Shown: positions 42,681 to 52,015 of the stretch, piece after piece
Position numbering within the stretch: position 1 is the stretch's first letter
How the letters are laid out: each line of letters opens with the position of its first letter
DNA from: CBDCWT01 sp965223305
Lineage (GTDB): Bacteria; Planctomycetota; Planctomycetia; Pirellulales; Pirellulaceae
NCBI GenBank assembly: GCA_965223305.1
Contig: CBDCWT010000066.1
Location: 124,001-188,000, forward strand
Length of the DNA stretch: 64,000 nucleotides
Reading direction: 5' to 3'
The notes under the pieces: model-generated
Database searches by the model: none
What the model was told of the DNA's origin: nothing
The model's input: the letters and a program-made list of their open reading frames with translations, nothing else
Made by a program: the position numbers and the translations under genes

Positions 42681-45056
42681 ATGTCAACAGGCAATCCACG
42701 TCGCACACGGTCGGACCTAGTCGCGGGTCTGCAGCTCCCGCCCGGCAAGGCGGAGAGGTTACTGGAACACTTCCGTCGCGGGGACGTGCTGCTACGCGTT
42801 GCTTTGGCGTTGCTGGCCGCGGTCTGCATGTGGGCCATCACTTTCGCCTGGGCCCCTCGTTTTGCTTTTCGCAGCGGTTACACGCCTCACCGCGACATTG
42901 TCGTCCGCACGCCATTTCGTGTGGTGGACGAAGAGGAGACCGAGAACCTGCGAAAACTGGCCCGGAGCCAGACACTGGCGGTCTACGCCAACGACAAGCA
43001 ACCGCTGGTCGAGTTGCGCAAGGCGCTCAAGGACAGCGTCTTTCAGCTAACAAGTGCCGAGTCGTACGAGACGCTCGACGCCAAAGGCCGGCAGGTGTGG
43101 GGCGAGTTCTTACAATCCGAATCCTCGGTCGCGGCAAGTTCTGAAGACCGCGCGGCGGACAATTCCGAGCAGCTGTTCAACGACTTACGCGAGGCGTTGT
43201 CTGCGGACGCGGAGCTGGTGAAATTCGAGCAGGCGGTGCACGCCGCCATGTCCGGCTACGAGACGGACGGACTGCTGGTCACTCTCGACCACGAATTGGG
43301 CGAAGGCAGCCAGGGGGCGATTCTGGTTCATGACGTAGGACAGCCCAACTACACCCATCGTGTGGAGGTCACGGATGTTCGGATCGCTGAGGCGACCACC
43401 GACCTTCGCCAGCGGCTGGCGAGCGAGTTCGAGGCGGCCGGGCTGCCTGGCAAACATGTCGAGACGCTGGCGCAGCTGGCGGTCAGCTGGGTAAACAACA
43501 AGAAGATCCCGACAACCTTGACCTTGAACGCCGAGGCCACGCGTCAAGCTCAGGATGCTGCCGCCGGGCAAGTCGAACCGGCGACCAACGAGTACGAACC
43601 CGGCGACAAGCTGGCCACCGGAGGGCAACCTCTTTCCAAAGAGGACCTCGATCGGCTGTTGTTGGAGTATCGCAGCCAAACTGCCGCGACACCGCTGAGC
43701 ACCAAGATCCGTCGGTCGCTGGCGGACCTGGGCATGTATGTGGCGCTCTACGTCTTGTGCGGCGTCTATATCTTCTACCACGAACGTCGCCTGCTGACCG
43801 ATTTCTATCGCCTTTCGACGTTGTTGGGCTGGACTGTGGCCACGGTGGCACTTTCCATGATCGCAGCGATCGACCAGTGGCGTGCAGAGACGATTCCGTT
43901 GATGCTCTTCAGCACCACGATGGCGATCGCGTATCGCCGCGAGTTGGCGCTCTTACTTTCTGCTTCGGTGGCGTTAATCGTTGCCGTATCAACCGGACAG
44001 GGGCTGGCCGAGTTCGTGATCCTATTGGCTTCCGCTGCGGGACCCATCTTGTTAGTGGGTCGCATTCGCAGTCGCACGAAACTGTTGTATGTCGGCCTCG
44101 GCTCGGGCGCCGTGGCGGCGCTAACGACGATTGGCATTGGGACGCTGATGGAGCAAGCGTACGGATGGTCAGGGCTCAGCGGGACACCTTTCGGCACCTT
44201 AGACGAACTAATCCGCGGCTCTTTCGCGCTCCGCCTGTTGGGTGGTGCCGCCTGGTACGGCGTCTGTGCCTTACTGGCAGGCATTCTGATGACGGGCCTG
44301 TTGCCGTTTGTGGAGCGACTGTTTGACATCCAAACTGACATCAGTTTGCTTGAACTTGGGGACGCCGCCCATCCGCTGCTGCAAGAGCTGGTGCGCCGCG
44401 CGCCGGGGACTTACAACCATTCGATCACGGTCGCCTCGATTGCCGAAGCAGCAGCCGAAGCGATTGGCGCCAACGGGCTACTCGTTCGAGTCGGTGCCTA
44501 CTTCCACGATATCGGCAAGATGCTCAAGCCGGGCTACTTCATTGAAAATCAGGGAAGCGAGAACAGCCGTCATGAATCGCTGATGCCGGCCATGAGCACA
44601 CTGGTGATTATCGCTCACGTGAAAGATGGCGCCGATCTGGCACGCCAGCATCGTCTGCCACAGTCGATGATCGACTTTATCGAGCAGCACCATGGAACGA
44701 CGCTCGTTGAGTATTTCTATCGGGAGGCGACCAAGCGCAGCGAACAGGATCCCGATTCGAGCGACGTGGACGAGACGAGTTTCCGCTACCCGGGACCGAA
44801 ACCGCAAACCAAAGAAGCTGGTGTACTGATGCTCGCTGATGCCTCTGAGAGCGCTTGCCGCGCCCTCACCGATCCTGCTCCTGCTCGCATCGAGCACCTG
44901 GTGCAGGAGCTCGCCATGAAGAGGCTGTTGGACGGACAGTTCGACGACTGTGGTTTGACGCTGAAAGAGTTGCAGGTGATCGAGGGATCACTTGTGAAGT
45001 CGCTGACCGCGGTCTATCACGGTCGAGTGAAGTACCCCAACCAGCAAACCGCCTGA
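42681..45056 (+). CDS. 7TM-HD phosphodiesterase, PgpH-like
   Basis: A 791-residue membrane protein with an N-terminal span, a large extracytoplasmic domain (7TMR-HDED, about residues 60-330) and seven membrane segments (about 345-560). The cytoplasmic HD domain contains PGTYNHSITVASIAEAAAE, VGAYFHDIGKMLKPGYF and the later HHGTTLVEYFY. In Firmicutes, PgpH degrades the second messenger c-di-AMP. Whether c-di-AMP exists in this organism is not shown by the window, since no diadenylate cyclase gene is seen. Location between ybeZ and ybeY is the common arrangement. Confidence 0.9.
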   Translation: MSTGNPRRTRSDLVAGLQLPPGKAERLLEHFRRGDVLLRVALALLAAVCMWAITFAWAPRFAFRSGYTPHRDIVVRTPFRVVDEEETENLRKLARSQTLAVYANDKQPLVELRKALKDSVFQLTSAESYETLDAKGRQVWGEFLQSESSVAASSEDRAADNSEQLFNDLREALSADAELVKFEQAVHAAMSGYETDGLLVTLDHELGEGSQGAILVHDVGQPNYTHRVEVTDVRIAEATTDLRQRLASEFEAAGLPGKHVETLAQLAVSWVNNKKIPTTLTLNAEATRQAQDAAAGQVEPATNEYEPGDKLATGGQPLSKEDLDRLLLEYRSQTAATPLSTKIRRSLADLGMYVALYVLCGVYIFYHERRLLTDFYRLSTLLGWTVATVALSMIAAIDQWRAETIPLMLFSTTMAIAYRRELALLLSASVALIVAVSTGQGLAEFVILLASAAGPILLVGRIRSRTKLLYVGLGSGAVAALTTIGIGTLMEQAYGWSGLSGTPFGTLDELIRGSFALRLLGGAAWYGVCALLAGILMTGLLPFVERLFDIQTDISLLELGDAAHPLLQELVRRAPGTYNHSITVASIAEAAAEAIGANGLLVRVGAYFHDIGKMLKPGYFIENQGSENSRHESLMPAMSTLVIIAHVKDGADLARQHRLPQSMIDFIEQHHGTTLVEYFYREATKRSEQDPDSSDVDETSFRYPGPKPQTKEAGVLMLADASESACRALTDPAPARIEHLVQELAMKRLLDGQFDDCGLTLKELQVIEGSLVKSLTAVYHGRVKYPNQQTA

Positions 45057-45077
45057 TCAAGCGGCCAAGTTGCGGAC

Positions 45078-45512
45078 GTGATAACCGTCGAAGCCAACAA
45101 TCAGCACTCAACAATGGACGTTGAACTCGCTCGACTCCGCCATGCGGCCAAGACCGTCTTGGCCGGCGAAGGCATCGCGTCTGCCGAGCTGAGCTTGGCG
45201 GTGGTTGATGATGCGACGAGTCATCGATTGAACCGGCAATTCCTGAGTCACGACTATCCGACCGATGTGCTGAGCTTCCTGCTGGAGTCGGATGCAGGCT
45301 GGCTGGAGGGTGAGGTGATCGTCAGTGCCGATACCGCTGAGAGGGTGAGCGGCGAGTACGGTTGGGAAACCGAGGATGAGTTGTTGCTATACGTCGTCCA
45401 CGGTGTGTTGCATTTAGTGGGGTACGACGATCACGCGGAGCCGGAACGTCAGCGGATGCGGCGGCGTGAAGCATACTATTTGCGGCAACTTGGTTTGGAA
45501 CCGAGGTACTGA
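45078..45512 (+). CDS. ybeY: Endoribonuclease YbeY
   Basis: A 144-residue metal-dependent endoribonuclease for rRNA maturation and ribosome quality control. The zinc-site motif HGVLHLVGYDDH (H-x3-H-x5-H) lies near residue 115. The preceding LSHDYPTDVLSFLLE is the conserved substrate loop. It starts at a GTG 21 bases after the 7TM-HD stop. A CNNM/CBS gene follows, as in many ybeZ-ybeY-corC clusters. Confidence 0.94.
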   Translation: MITVEANNQHSTMDVELARLRHAAKTVLAGEGIASAELSLAVVDDATSHRLNRQFLSHDYPTDVLSFLLESDAGWLEGEVIVSADTAERVSGEYGWETEDELLLYVVHGVLHLVGYDDHAEPERQRMRRREAYYLRQLGLEPRY

Positions 45513-45543
45513 CGAACGGAAAAACCGATTTCATGAACCAACT

Positions 45544-45560
45544 TCCCATGTCACATGGGA
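45544..45560. promoter_or_regulatory. Perfect 17-nt palindrome before the CNNM/CBS gene
   Basis: TCCCATGTCACATGGGA has 8-bp arms around a single C, located 10 bases before the GTG start at 45571 and after the ybeY stop. It could be an operator or a translational hairpin that masks the GGGAG ribosome-binding site it overlaps. It does not match the local REP families. Confidence 0.4.
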
Positions 45561-45570
45561 GCTGATCCCT

Positions 45571-46833
45571 GTGGACCCATTCTTAGCCGTTGCCATTGCA
45601 GGGTTGCTGATATCCGGCTTAGCGGCCACATCGACCCGTGTCCTGCAGGACTATTCACGGCGCGAGCTCCAGCTGTACTGCCAACGTCGCCACCGTTTGG
45701 ACCGCTTCGGCGAGATTCTGGACGACGACGAACAGGTGCTGATCGCGGTCAGCGTGTTGCAGGTGATCGGGCTAGTACTGCTGGTCCTGGCCGGCGCGTT
45801 GTGGCTGTACCCGCTGCCGGGGTCACCAGGATGGAAACAGTTCGCAGCGGCCGCGACGCTGGCCAGCCTGGTATCGGTAGCCGTGGTCATCTGGCTGCCG
45901 TGGGCCATCGAACGCCTCTGGGCAACACCGTTCATATATCATGCCTGGTTGCCGCTGAAATCAGTTGCCTGGCTGTTGAAGCCGCTTACCTTTGGCGTGG
46001 CGGTGGCCGATGCCATGCTGCGCCGGTTGGCAAATCGTCCAGAGAGTGAGGAAGACGAAGAAGAGGCGTTCGAAGACGAGATACGGTCAATCGTGACGGA
46101 AGGGCTGCATGACGGGCTGCTGGAAGAAGACGCGATCGAGATGATCGAAGGGGTGATCGAACTGGGAGATACCGACGTCTCTGACATCATGACACCCCGC
46201 AGTAACATTGACGCCTTGGACATCGACCTCAGCTGGCCCGAAGTCTTCAAGTTCGTGGCAGAAGTGGGGCGGACTCGCATTCCTGTCTACGAGCGTAGTC
46301 TCGACAATGTGGTAGGTGTGCTGTATGTCAAGGACTTGCTGCACGAGCTGCCGCTTAAAGATGGCGGCCCTCAAAGGTCCCTGAAGGACGTGATACGCCC
46401 ACCGTGGTTTGTTCCCAAGCCCAAACCGCTGGACGAGATGCTCCAGGAATTCAAGGATACTCGCAACCATCTAGCGATTGTGGTCGACGAATACCGAGCG
46501 GTGGCGGGAGTGGTCACAATCGAGGACGTCCTGGAGGAGATCGTGGGCGAAATCGTCGATGAATCGGACAAGGAGCAAACCGACGAGATCCAATTGGTGG
46601 ATGCGCGGACCTCGGAGGTGCTGGGCACTGCGCACATCGACGTCGTCAATCACCGGCTCGGACTACAGCTTCCCGAGCCGGAGGAGTGCGACACGATTGC
46701 GGGGCTGTTTATCCGCCAGCTGGGCCGCATCCCTAAACCGGGTGAATCGCTCGCGATCGACGGTGCACAAATCACAGTTCTTGAATCGAGTCGCCGTCGA
46801 GTGGAGAAGCTGCGCATCGAGAGGACAAGCTAA
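45571..46833 (+). CDS. CNNM/CBS-domain membrane protein (CorC/HlyC-like)
   Basis: A 420-residue protein with an N-terminal DUF21/CNNM membrane region of three to four spans (VAIAGLLISGLAATST onward). A paired CBS module follows (IMTPRSNIDALDID..RIPVYERSLDNVVGVLYVKDLL and HLAIVVDEYRAVAGVVTIEDVLEEIVG). The C-terminal CorC_HlyC domain is GTAHIDVVNHRLGLQLPE. These proteins are implicated in Mg2+ or divalent-cation efflux, and the DEYGG-like segment here reads VDEYRA. I choose the GTG at 45571 with GGGAG upstream. The open frame from 45466 overlaps ybeY and is unlikely to be coding there. Confidence 0.9.
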   Translation: MDPFLAVAIAGLLISGLAATSTRVLQDYSRRELQLYCQRRHRLDRFGEILDDDEQVLIAVSVLQVIGLVLLVLAGALWLYPLPGSPGWKQFAAAATLASLVSVAVVIWLPWAIERLWATPFIYHAWLPLKSVAWLLKPLTFGVAVADAMLRRLANRPESEEDEEEAFEDEIRSIVTEGLHDGLLEEDAIEMIEGVIELGDTDVSDIMTPRSNIDALDIDLSWPEVFKFVAEVGRTRIPVYERSLDNVVGVLYVKDLLHELPLKDGGPQRSLKDVIRPPWFVPKPKPLDEMLQEFKDTRNHLAIVVDEYRAVAGVVTIEDVLEEIVGEIVDESDKEQTDEIQLVDARTSEVLGTAHIDVVNHRLGLQLPEPEECDTIAGLFIRQLGRIPKPGESLAIDGAQITVLESSRRRVEKLRIERTS

Positions 46834-46900
46834 CTGCCGCAGTCGGTGCTAGCAGCAACACGTCCCAACTTTTTTTGTCTGCCCACTGCCAACTTTTTCT

Positions 46901-47650
46901 ATGTCGTCTGAGAAAAGCGTAGCGATCGTACTGCGGGTCGTCGACTTTAGTGAGACGAGCGTCGTGACGACCTTGTTCACGCGTGATTTTGGCAAGATCA
47001 GCGCGCTGGCCAAGGGCGCCCGGCGGCCGAAAGGCCCATTCGAGGCTGCTCTTGACCTGCTGGCAGTCTGTCGCATAGTGTTCATTCATAAAACGTCCGA
47101 TGCGCTCGACTTGCTGACTGAAGCGAAGCTCGACCGCCGTTTCCGTGCCGCATCTCGCGACTTATCTCGTCTTCACGCGGGCTATTACGTGGCAGAACTG
47201 CTTAGGGAAATGACCGACGCGGGCGACCCTCATCCAGACTTATTTCATGCAGCGGATGACGCATTAAGCGAATTGGATTCGGAACACGATGTGCAACCTA
47301 CGATAGTGCGATTCGAGTTGACGACACTAAGACTGCTGGGGCATCTTCCATCTTTGGACCGATGTACGGGTTGTGGAGTGACGATCGAGGTAGCCGGCCG
47401 CGTCGCGTTTGGCCATTTAGCAGGAGGGCTGTTGTGCAGTCGCTGCCGGCAAGGCCAACGGCAGGTGGTCAGCCTGAGCGCGGAGACTGTCCAGGCCTTG
47501 ATCGATCTGTCATGGAGAGATGGCAGCGGGGACGATCGGCGTGCCGTGCAATTTTCATACGGCGAGGTACGTGGATTGCTCAATCGATACCTGACGAATC
47601 TGCTGGGCCGACCTTTGCGAATGCATCGATATCTCGGAGAGCATTGGTAG
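46901..47650 (+). CDS. recO: DNA repair protein RecO
   Basis: A 249-residue recombination mediator of the RecFOR pathway, which loads RecA onto SSB-coated gaps. It begins with the OB-fold domain (VLRVVDFSETSVVTTLFTRDFGKISALAKGARR), continues with helices, and has a zinc site CTGCG...CSRCRQ in the second half. The length is usual. It starts at an ATG 67 bases after the CNNM/CBS gene and is followed by the BamD-like lipoprotein gene. Confidence 0.92.
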   Translation: MSSEKSVAIVLRVVDFSETSVVTTLFTRDFGKISALAKGARRPKGPFEAALDLLAVCRIVFIHKTSDALDLLTEAKLDRRFRAASRDLSRLHAGYYVAELLREMTDAGDPHPDLFHAADDALSELDSEHDVQPTIVRFELTTLRLLGHLPSLDRCTGCGVTIEVAGRVAFGHLAGGLLCSRCRQGQRQVVSLSAETVQALIDLSWRDGSGDDRRAVQFSYGEVRGLLNRYLTNLLGRPLRMHRYLGEHW

Positions 47651-47751
47651 TAAGTTAGTCACAAGGAACTCACCAGGTCTTGGTCGCCATGGTGGGCGTG
47701 ACCGTCGCAGTCTTGGGCTTCGGCGGTGCCAACCGACAAGGAAGTCGCGGG

Positions 47752-49011
47752 ATGCAGTGCAAGCAATGCAGGCTATGGACATGTCTGGGATGCCTACTGA
47801 TCTGCGGATGCAGCTCCGTCGGACACCGAGATAGCACCTCGTCCAACTACGAAGCAACGCGGAGGCAACTCGCGCATGAAGCCCGCGGCGGCGGCGTACG
47901 GCATGTGTCGTACGACGAGCCCTCGGACGATGAGTTGAGCTGGGAGGACCTCACGCCGGAAAACTTCGGTCCCACCGTAAAGCGGCTGGTTGGCAACGGT
48001 CCCAATCCCGAGGCAGCCAAGCAGGCCTATGCGGAAGCGGAGTCACTTTACAACACGGCTGTTCAATCACGTCAGCAACAATCGCAAGCCAACCAGTCGC
48101 AGCCATTTGTCTTGGCCGCCGAACAGTATCGCAAGGCCGCCAACCTATGGCCCAACTCGACGCTCGAGCACGACGCGCTGTTCATGCTGGGCGAGTCCCT
48201 GTTCTTCGCCGACCAATATCCTGACGCTGAAGATGCCTACGAGGAACTGTTGAAGAAGTATCCCAACTCGAAGCACATCGACTACGTACAGCCGCGGCGT
48301 TATGCGATTGCTACCTATTGGCTGTCGGCGGACGACGCAGACCAGCAGCGATTTCATGAATTCAACCTGACCGACGGCACTTTCCCGATGAGAGATAGGT
48401 TCGGCGAAGCCGTGAGAGTATTGGACCGAGTGCGGCTCGACGATCCCACTGGCAAGGCGGCGGACGATGCCACCATGGCGCTGGGCAATGCCTTCTTCCG
48501 ACGAGAACAGTTCGTCCGTGCGGACGAGTACTATACCGATCTGCGCAAGACCTTCCCCAGCAGCGAGCATCAGTTTCGAGCTCACTTTCTGGGGTTGAAG
48601 GCGAAGCTGATGAGCTACCAAGGCCCGGACTACTCGGCAAATCCCTTGAATGCAGCGGAGAAACTGGTCAAGCAGATTCGCCGCCAGTTCCCCGCAGAGT
48701 CTCAGGCGGAGAGTGTATACCTCGACCGGGCGGCCGCCGAAGTCCGCTTCAAGAAGGCCCGCCGGGAATGGAAGTTGGCCGAGCACCATGACCGTCGATC
48801 CGAGTACGGTGCCGCAAAATTCTACTATCGAATACTGCTCAAGGACTACGCCGACACACCCCTTGCGAAGAAAGCCGAGCAGCGAATGAGGGAAATCAAC
48901 GGCCTACCCGATGTACCGCCGCAACGACTCAGCTGGTTAGTGGACCTCTTTCCGGAAGACGACAGCGACATCCCGATGATCGCTTCCGATCCGCAGCAAC
49001 ATGTGCGCTGA
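47752..49011 (+). CDS. BamD-like outer-membrane assembly lipoprotein with TPR repeats
   Basis: A 419-residue lipoprotein. The signal sequence ends in LLICGC, a good lipobox. Tetratricopeptide-type repeats follow (AEQYRKAANLWPNSTLEHDALFMLGE, then YPDAEDAYEELLKKYPNSKH, then EYYTDLRKTFPSSEHQFRA and KFYYRILLKDYADTPLAKKA). The set corresponds to YfiO/BamD, the subunit that helps insert barrel proteins, though planctomycete members are longer. The start is the ATG at 47752 with ACAAGGAAG upstream. The frame extends to 47680 without the lipobox at the N-terminus. lptE starts 8 bases after its stop. Confidence 0.82.
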   Translation: MQCKQCRLWTCLGCLLICGCSSVGHRDSTSSNYEATRRQLAHEARGGGVRHVSYDEPSDDELSWEDLTPENFGPTVKRLVGNGPNPEAAKQAYAEAESLYNTAVQSRQQQSQANQSQPFVLAAEQYRKAANLWPNSTLEHDALFMLGESLFFADQYPDAEDAYEELLKKYPNSKHIDYVQPRRYAIATYWLSADDADQQRFHEFNLTDGTFPMRDRFGEAVRVLDRVRLDDPTGKAADDATMALGNAFFRREQFVRADEYYTDLRKTFPSSEHQFRAHFLGLKAKLMSYQGPDYSANPLNAAEKLVKQIRRQFPAESQAESVYLDRAAAEVRFKKARREWKLAEHHDRRSEYGAAKFYYRILLKDYADTPLAKKAEQRMREINGLPDVPPQRLSWLVDLFPEDDSDIPMIASDPQQHVR

Positions 49012-49018
49012 GACGACG

Positions 49019-49576
49019 ATGTTCAATCTTCGGCGGTACTGCTTGAGAAACTCAGCCGTACAGCTGTGGGCAACGGCGCTACCGTTTCTCTGCCTGCTGG
49101 CTGGCTGCGCCGGATATCAGCTGGGGACACAGAGCCTCTTTCGCCCGGATGTGCGCACGGTTCATGTTCCGATCTTCGAGTCAACGAGCTTTCGCCGGGA
49201 TCTCGGCGAGCGGCTGACCGAAGCAGTCGTCAAGGAAATCGAGGATCGGACGCCGTTCAAGGTGGTGCATACCCCGGACGCTGACAGCGTCTTGCTCGGC
49301 CAAATCGTCTCCGAACGGAAGCGGGTCGTCGCCGAGGACATCAACGACGTCCCGCGCGACATCGAGACCGATCTGGTCGTACAGGTCCAGTGGTACGATC
49401 GTAACAACGGGCTGATCATGCAATCGACGGCACTGCCCATCGCCCCGATTGCGCTCAGTGTCGCCAGCGCGGCGAACTTCATTCCCGAGGGTGGGCAATC
49501 TCTCTCGACGGCTCATCGAGAAGCCATCACTCGGCTTGCCCGGCAGGTCGTATCCCAGATGGAAATGCCGTGGTGA
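49019..49576 (+). CDS. lptE: LPS assembly lipoprotein LptE
   Basis: A 185-residue outer-membrane lipoprotein that plugs the LptD barrel during LPS export. The signal ends in LLAGCAGY. The mature part reads VRTVHVPIFESTSFRRDLGERLTEAVVKEIEDRTPFKV, the typical LptE/RlpB pattern of an alpha/beta sandwich. The ATG at 49019 follows the BamD-like stop by 8 bases; a GTG at 49001 would overlap it. Together with lpxD and lpxI elsewhere in the window this supports a lipopolysaccharide outer membrane. LptD is not in the window. Confidence 0.85.
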   Translation: MFNLRRYCLRNSAVQLWATALPFLCLLAGCAGYQLGTQSLFRPDVRTVHVPIFESTSFRRDLGERLTEAVVKEIEDRTPFKVVHTPDADSVLLGQIVSERKRVVAEDINDVPRDIETDLVVQVQWYDRNNGLIMQSTALPIAPIALSVASAANFIPEGGQSLSTAHREAITRLARQVVSQMEMPW

Positions 49577-49593
49577 GTCGGTATCGTGGACGC

Positions 49594-50526
49594 ATGAATC
49601 CGCCGCAACCATCCGACCGGCCCCCGCAAGGCCATCTGCCGCCGCGTGCCGGTCATTGGCAGCTGCGCACGCGGGCCATTCAATTCGGTAGACGCCCCAG
49701 TGTCATGGGGATCCTTAATGTCACTCCTGATAGCTTCTCTGACGGCGGACAGTTCGACAGTATCGAGTCTGCTGTGGCCCATGCCCGACAGTTGATCGAG
49801 CAGGGAGCCGACATCCTCGACATCGGAGGCGAAAGCACGCGACCCTACGCGTCGCCGGTCGCTGCAGCCGAAGAGCTGCGGCGGGTGGTCCCGGTTCTCG
49901 AGAGACTGGTCGAGCAAAGCGACGTCCCACTCTCGATCGATACTTCCAAGGCAGAGGTCGCGCGGGCTGCGTTGGACATCGGTGTGGAGATCATCAACGA
50001 TGTGACCGGCTTGGCGGGCGACCCGAGGATGCTGGACACCGCGGCAGAGTATGCCGCCGGCGTTTGCATCATGCACATGCAAGGCACGCCGCAGACGATG
50101 CAGATCAACCCCAGCTATGACGATGTAGTAGCTGAGGTCGGCGAATACCTGAGGGAACGGCAAGCGGCGCTGCAGGCGGCCGGTATCCAGCTCGACCGAA
50201 TCTGCGTTGACCCGGGGATTGGGTTTGGCAAGACCCATCAACACAACCTGACCTTGCTAGCCAACTGCTGGCGGCTGCACGAGCTGAGTGCACCGGTACT
50301 CGTTGGTCATTCCCGTAAGGGGTTCCTTACCAAGGTGCTGGGGGATACGGGAGGGAATCGTGCAAACGGCTCCCTGGCCGTCGCTCTCGGCCTCGCCTCG
50401 CAGGGAGTGCAGGTTGTGCGGGTACACGATGTGGCCGCGACTTGCCAAGCGCTAAGAATGTTCGACGCCTGCGGAGGGCTGGACGGTCAGCCCTGGGAAA
50501 TCGCGAATGACGACGCTCCTGAATGA
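49594..50526 (+). CDS. folP: Dihydropteroate synthase
   Basis: A 310-residue folate-pathway enzyme that condenses p-aminobenzoate with dihydropterin pyrophosphate; it is the sulfonamide target. Signatures seen are VMGILNVTPDSFSDGG, GADILDIGGESTRP, SIDTSKAEVARAAL, NDVTG, and DPGIGFGKTHQHNL with GHSRKGFL. The first ~35 residues are a Pro/Arg-rich extension. I use the ATG at 49594, and a GTG at 49570 overlapping lptE is possible. The gene ends 175 bases before proA. Confidence 0.94.
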   Translation: MNPPQPSDRPPQGHLPPRAGHWQLRTRAIQFGRRPSVMGILNVTPDSFSDGGQFDSIESAVAHARQLIEQGADILDIGGESTRPYASPVAAAEELRRVVPVLERLVEQSDVPLSIDTSKAEVARAALDIGVEIINDVTGLAGDPRMLDTAAEYAAGVCIMHMQGTPQTMQINPSYDDVVAEVGEYLRERQAALQAAGIQLDRICVDPGIGFGKTHQHNLTLLANCWRLHELSAPVLVGHSRKGFLTKVLGDTGGNRANGSLAVALGLASQGVQVVRVHDVAATCQALRMFDACGGLDGQPWEIANDDAPE

Positions 50527-50701
50527 ATGCCGACAGGAGGATGCGGAAAGTCCGACCGGCGATCCATCTCCGTATCTTTCCCTGTTGACTCTGTTTCCTC
50601 CTGACATTGACGCCATATGTCGATTGGTCGATACTCCGGAATGGTGAAAGGCCGCGAAAACAAACGGTCCCGCTCGGGGCCGAGACGAGTGAGGGGACTA
50701 G

Positions 50702-51979
50702 ATGTCGATCGCCGAAGACCGAAATCTTGAGGGGTACTGCCTAGACGTAGCTCGACGCGCCAAGACCGCGTCTGCGGCACTCGGCCAATTGACTGGGCAG
50801 GTGAAGAACGACTGGTTGCGCTGTTCTGCGGCGCTGCTGCGCGAGGAGACGGAGAGCATCCTGCAAGCCAACCTTGCGGACATCGAAGCCGCACCTTCCT
50901 TCGGGCTGACGCCTGCGCAAACTGACCGCCTGAAATTGACCGCCGAGCGAGTGAATTCGATCGCCGGAGGTCTTGAAGACGTGGCGGCGCTGCCTGACCC
51001 TGTCGGCGAAGTTTTGGAATCGAGTGTCCGGCCGAACGGCCTGCAGATCTCGCGTGTGCGAGTACCGTTGGGAGTCGTCTTCTTTATCTACGAATCTCGT
51101 CCGAACGTGACGGCAGATGCTGCTGCGATTTGTGTCAAGAGCGGGAATGCGGTCATCTTGCGAGGCGGTAAAGAGGCGGCTCACTCGAGCCGAGCCATCG
51201 TGAAATTGCTAAGCCAGTCCGCTGCTGAGAGTGGAGTTCCTGTCGATTCGGTTCAACTGGTCGATACACCCGACCGGTCCGCGGTTGCTTACTTCCTCGG
51301 GCACTCCGACTACATTGATGTGACGATTCCGCGGGGCGGCGCCGGCCTCATTCGCAGGGTCGCCGCAGAAGCCACAATGCCGGTTATCAAGCACTTCGAC
51401 GGTAACTGTCACGTCTATGTCGATGCCCAAGCCGACCTGGATTTGGCCGAGCGGATCGCGGTCAACTCGAAGTGCCAACGACTTGGAGTGTGCAATACCT
51501 GCGAGTCGCTGTTAGTTCATGCCGACGTTGCAGCGGAGTTTGTGCCTCGGATCGCCCAGGCACTGGCGGCCAACGATATCGAGATACGAGGGGACAGCCG
51601 GGTTTGCGAATTGTATTCTGCAGCCCAGGAGGCTACGGAGGAGGACTACGCCACCGAGTATCTGGGCCCCATTATTTCGGTGAAGGTGGTCGCGTCGTTG
51701 CAGGCGGCGATCGAGCATATCAACCGATTCGGCTCGCACCACACCGACACGATTGTGACAAGCGATTTGAGGGTCGCCCGAGAGTTCACCGCGCAGGTCG
51801 ACAGTGCGGCGGTGATGGTTAACGCCAGTACCCGTTTCAATGATGGAGGCGAATTCGGGCTCGGCGCAGAAATCGGGATCAGCACGGACAAGTTCCACGC
51901 CCGTGGGCCGTGCGGATTAAAGGAATTGACCAGCTACAAGTACATCGTGTACGGCGATGGACACGTGCGGGTATCGTGA
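50702..51979 (+). CDS. proA: Gamma-glutamyl phosphate reductase
   Basis: A 425-residue NADPH-dependent aldehyde-dehydrogenase-fold enzyme of proline synthesis. Seen are VPLGVVFFIYESRPNVTADAAAICVKSGNAVILRGGKEA, the catalytic Cys region RLGVCNTCESLLVH, and the C-terminal NASTRFNDGGEFGLGAEIGIS with RGPCGLKELTSYKY. It begins at ATG with GAGGGGAC upstream. No proB is adjacent. The 175-base gap before it holds no feature I can support. Confidence 0.95.
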   Translation: MSIAEDRNLEGYCLDVARRAKTASAALGQLTGQVKNDWLRCSAALLREETESILQANLADIEAAPSFGLTPAQTDRLKLTAERVNSIAGGLEDVAALPDPVGEVLESSVRPNGLQISRVRVPLGVVFFIYESRPNVTADAAAICVKSGNAVILRGGKEAAHSSRAIVKLLSQSAAESGVPVDSVQLVDTPDRSAVAYFLGHSDYIDVTIPRGGAGLIRRVAAEATMPVIKHFDGNCHVYVDAQADLDLAERIAVNSKCQRLGVCNTCESLLVHADVAAEFVPRIAQALAANDIEIRGDSRVCELYSAAQEATEEDYATEYLGPIISVKVVASLQAAIEHINRFGSHHTDTIVTSDLRVAREFTAQVDSAAVMVNASTRFNDGGEFGLGAEIGISTDKFHARGPCGLKELTSYKYIVYGDGHVRVS

Positions 51980-52015
51980 CGCTGCGGCGCACATCCGGTT
52001 AATGGAGTAACAGAG

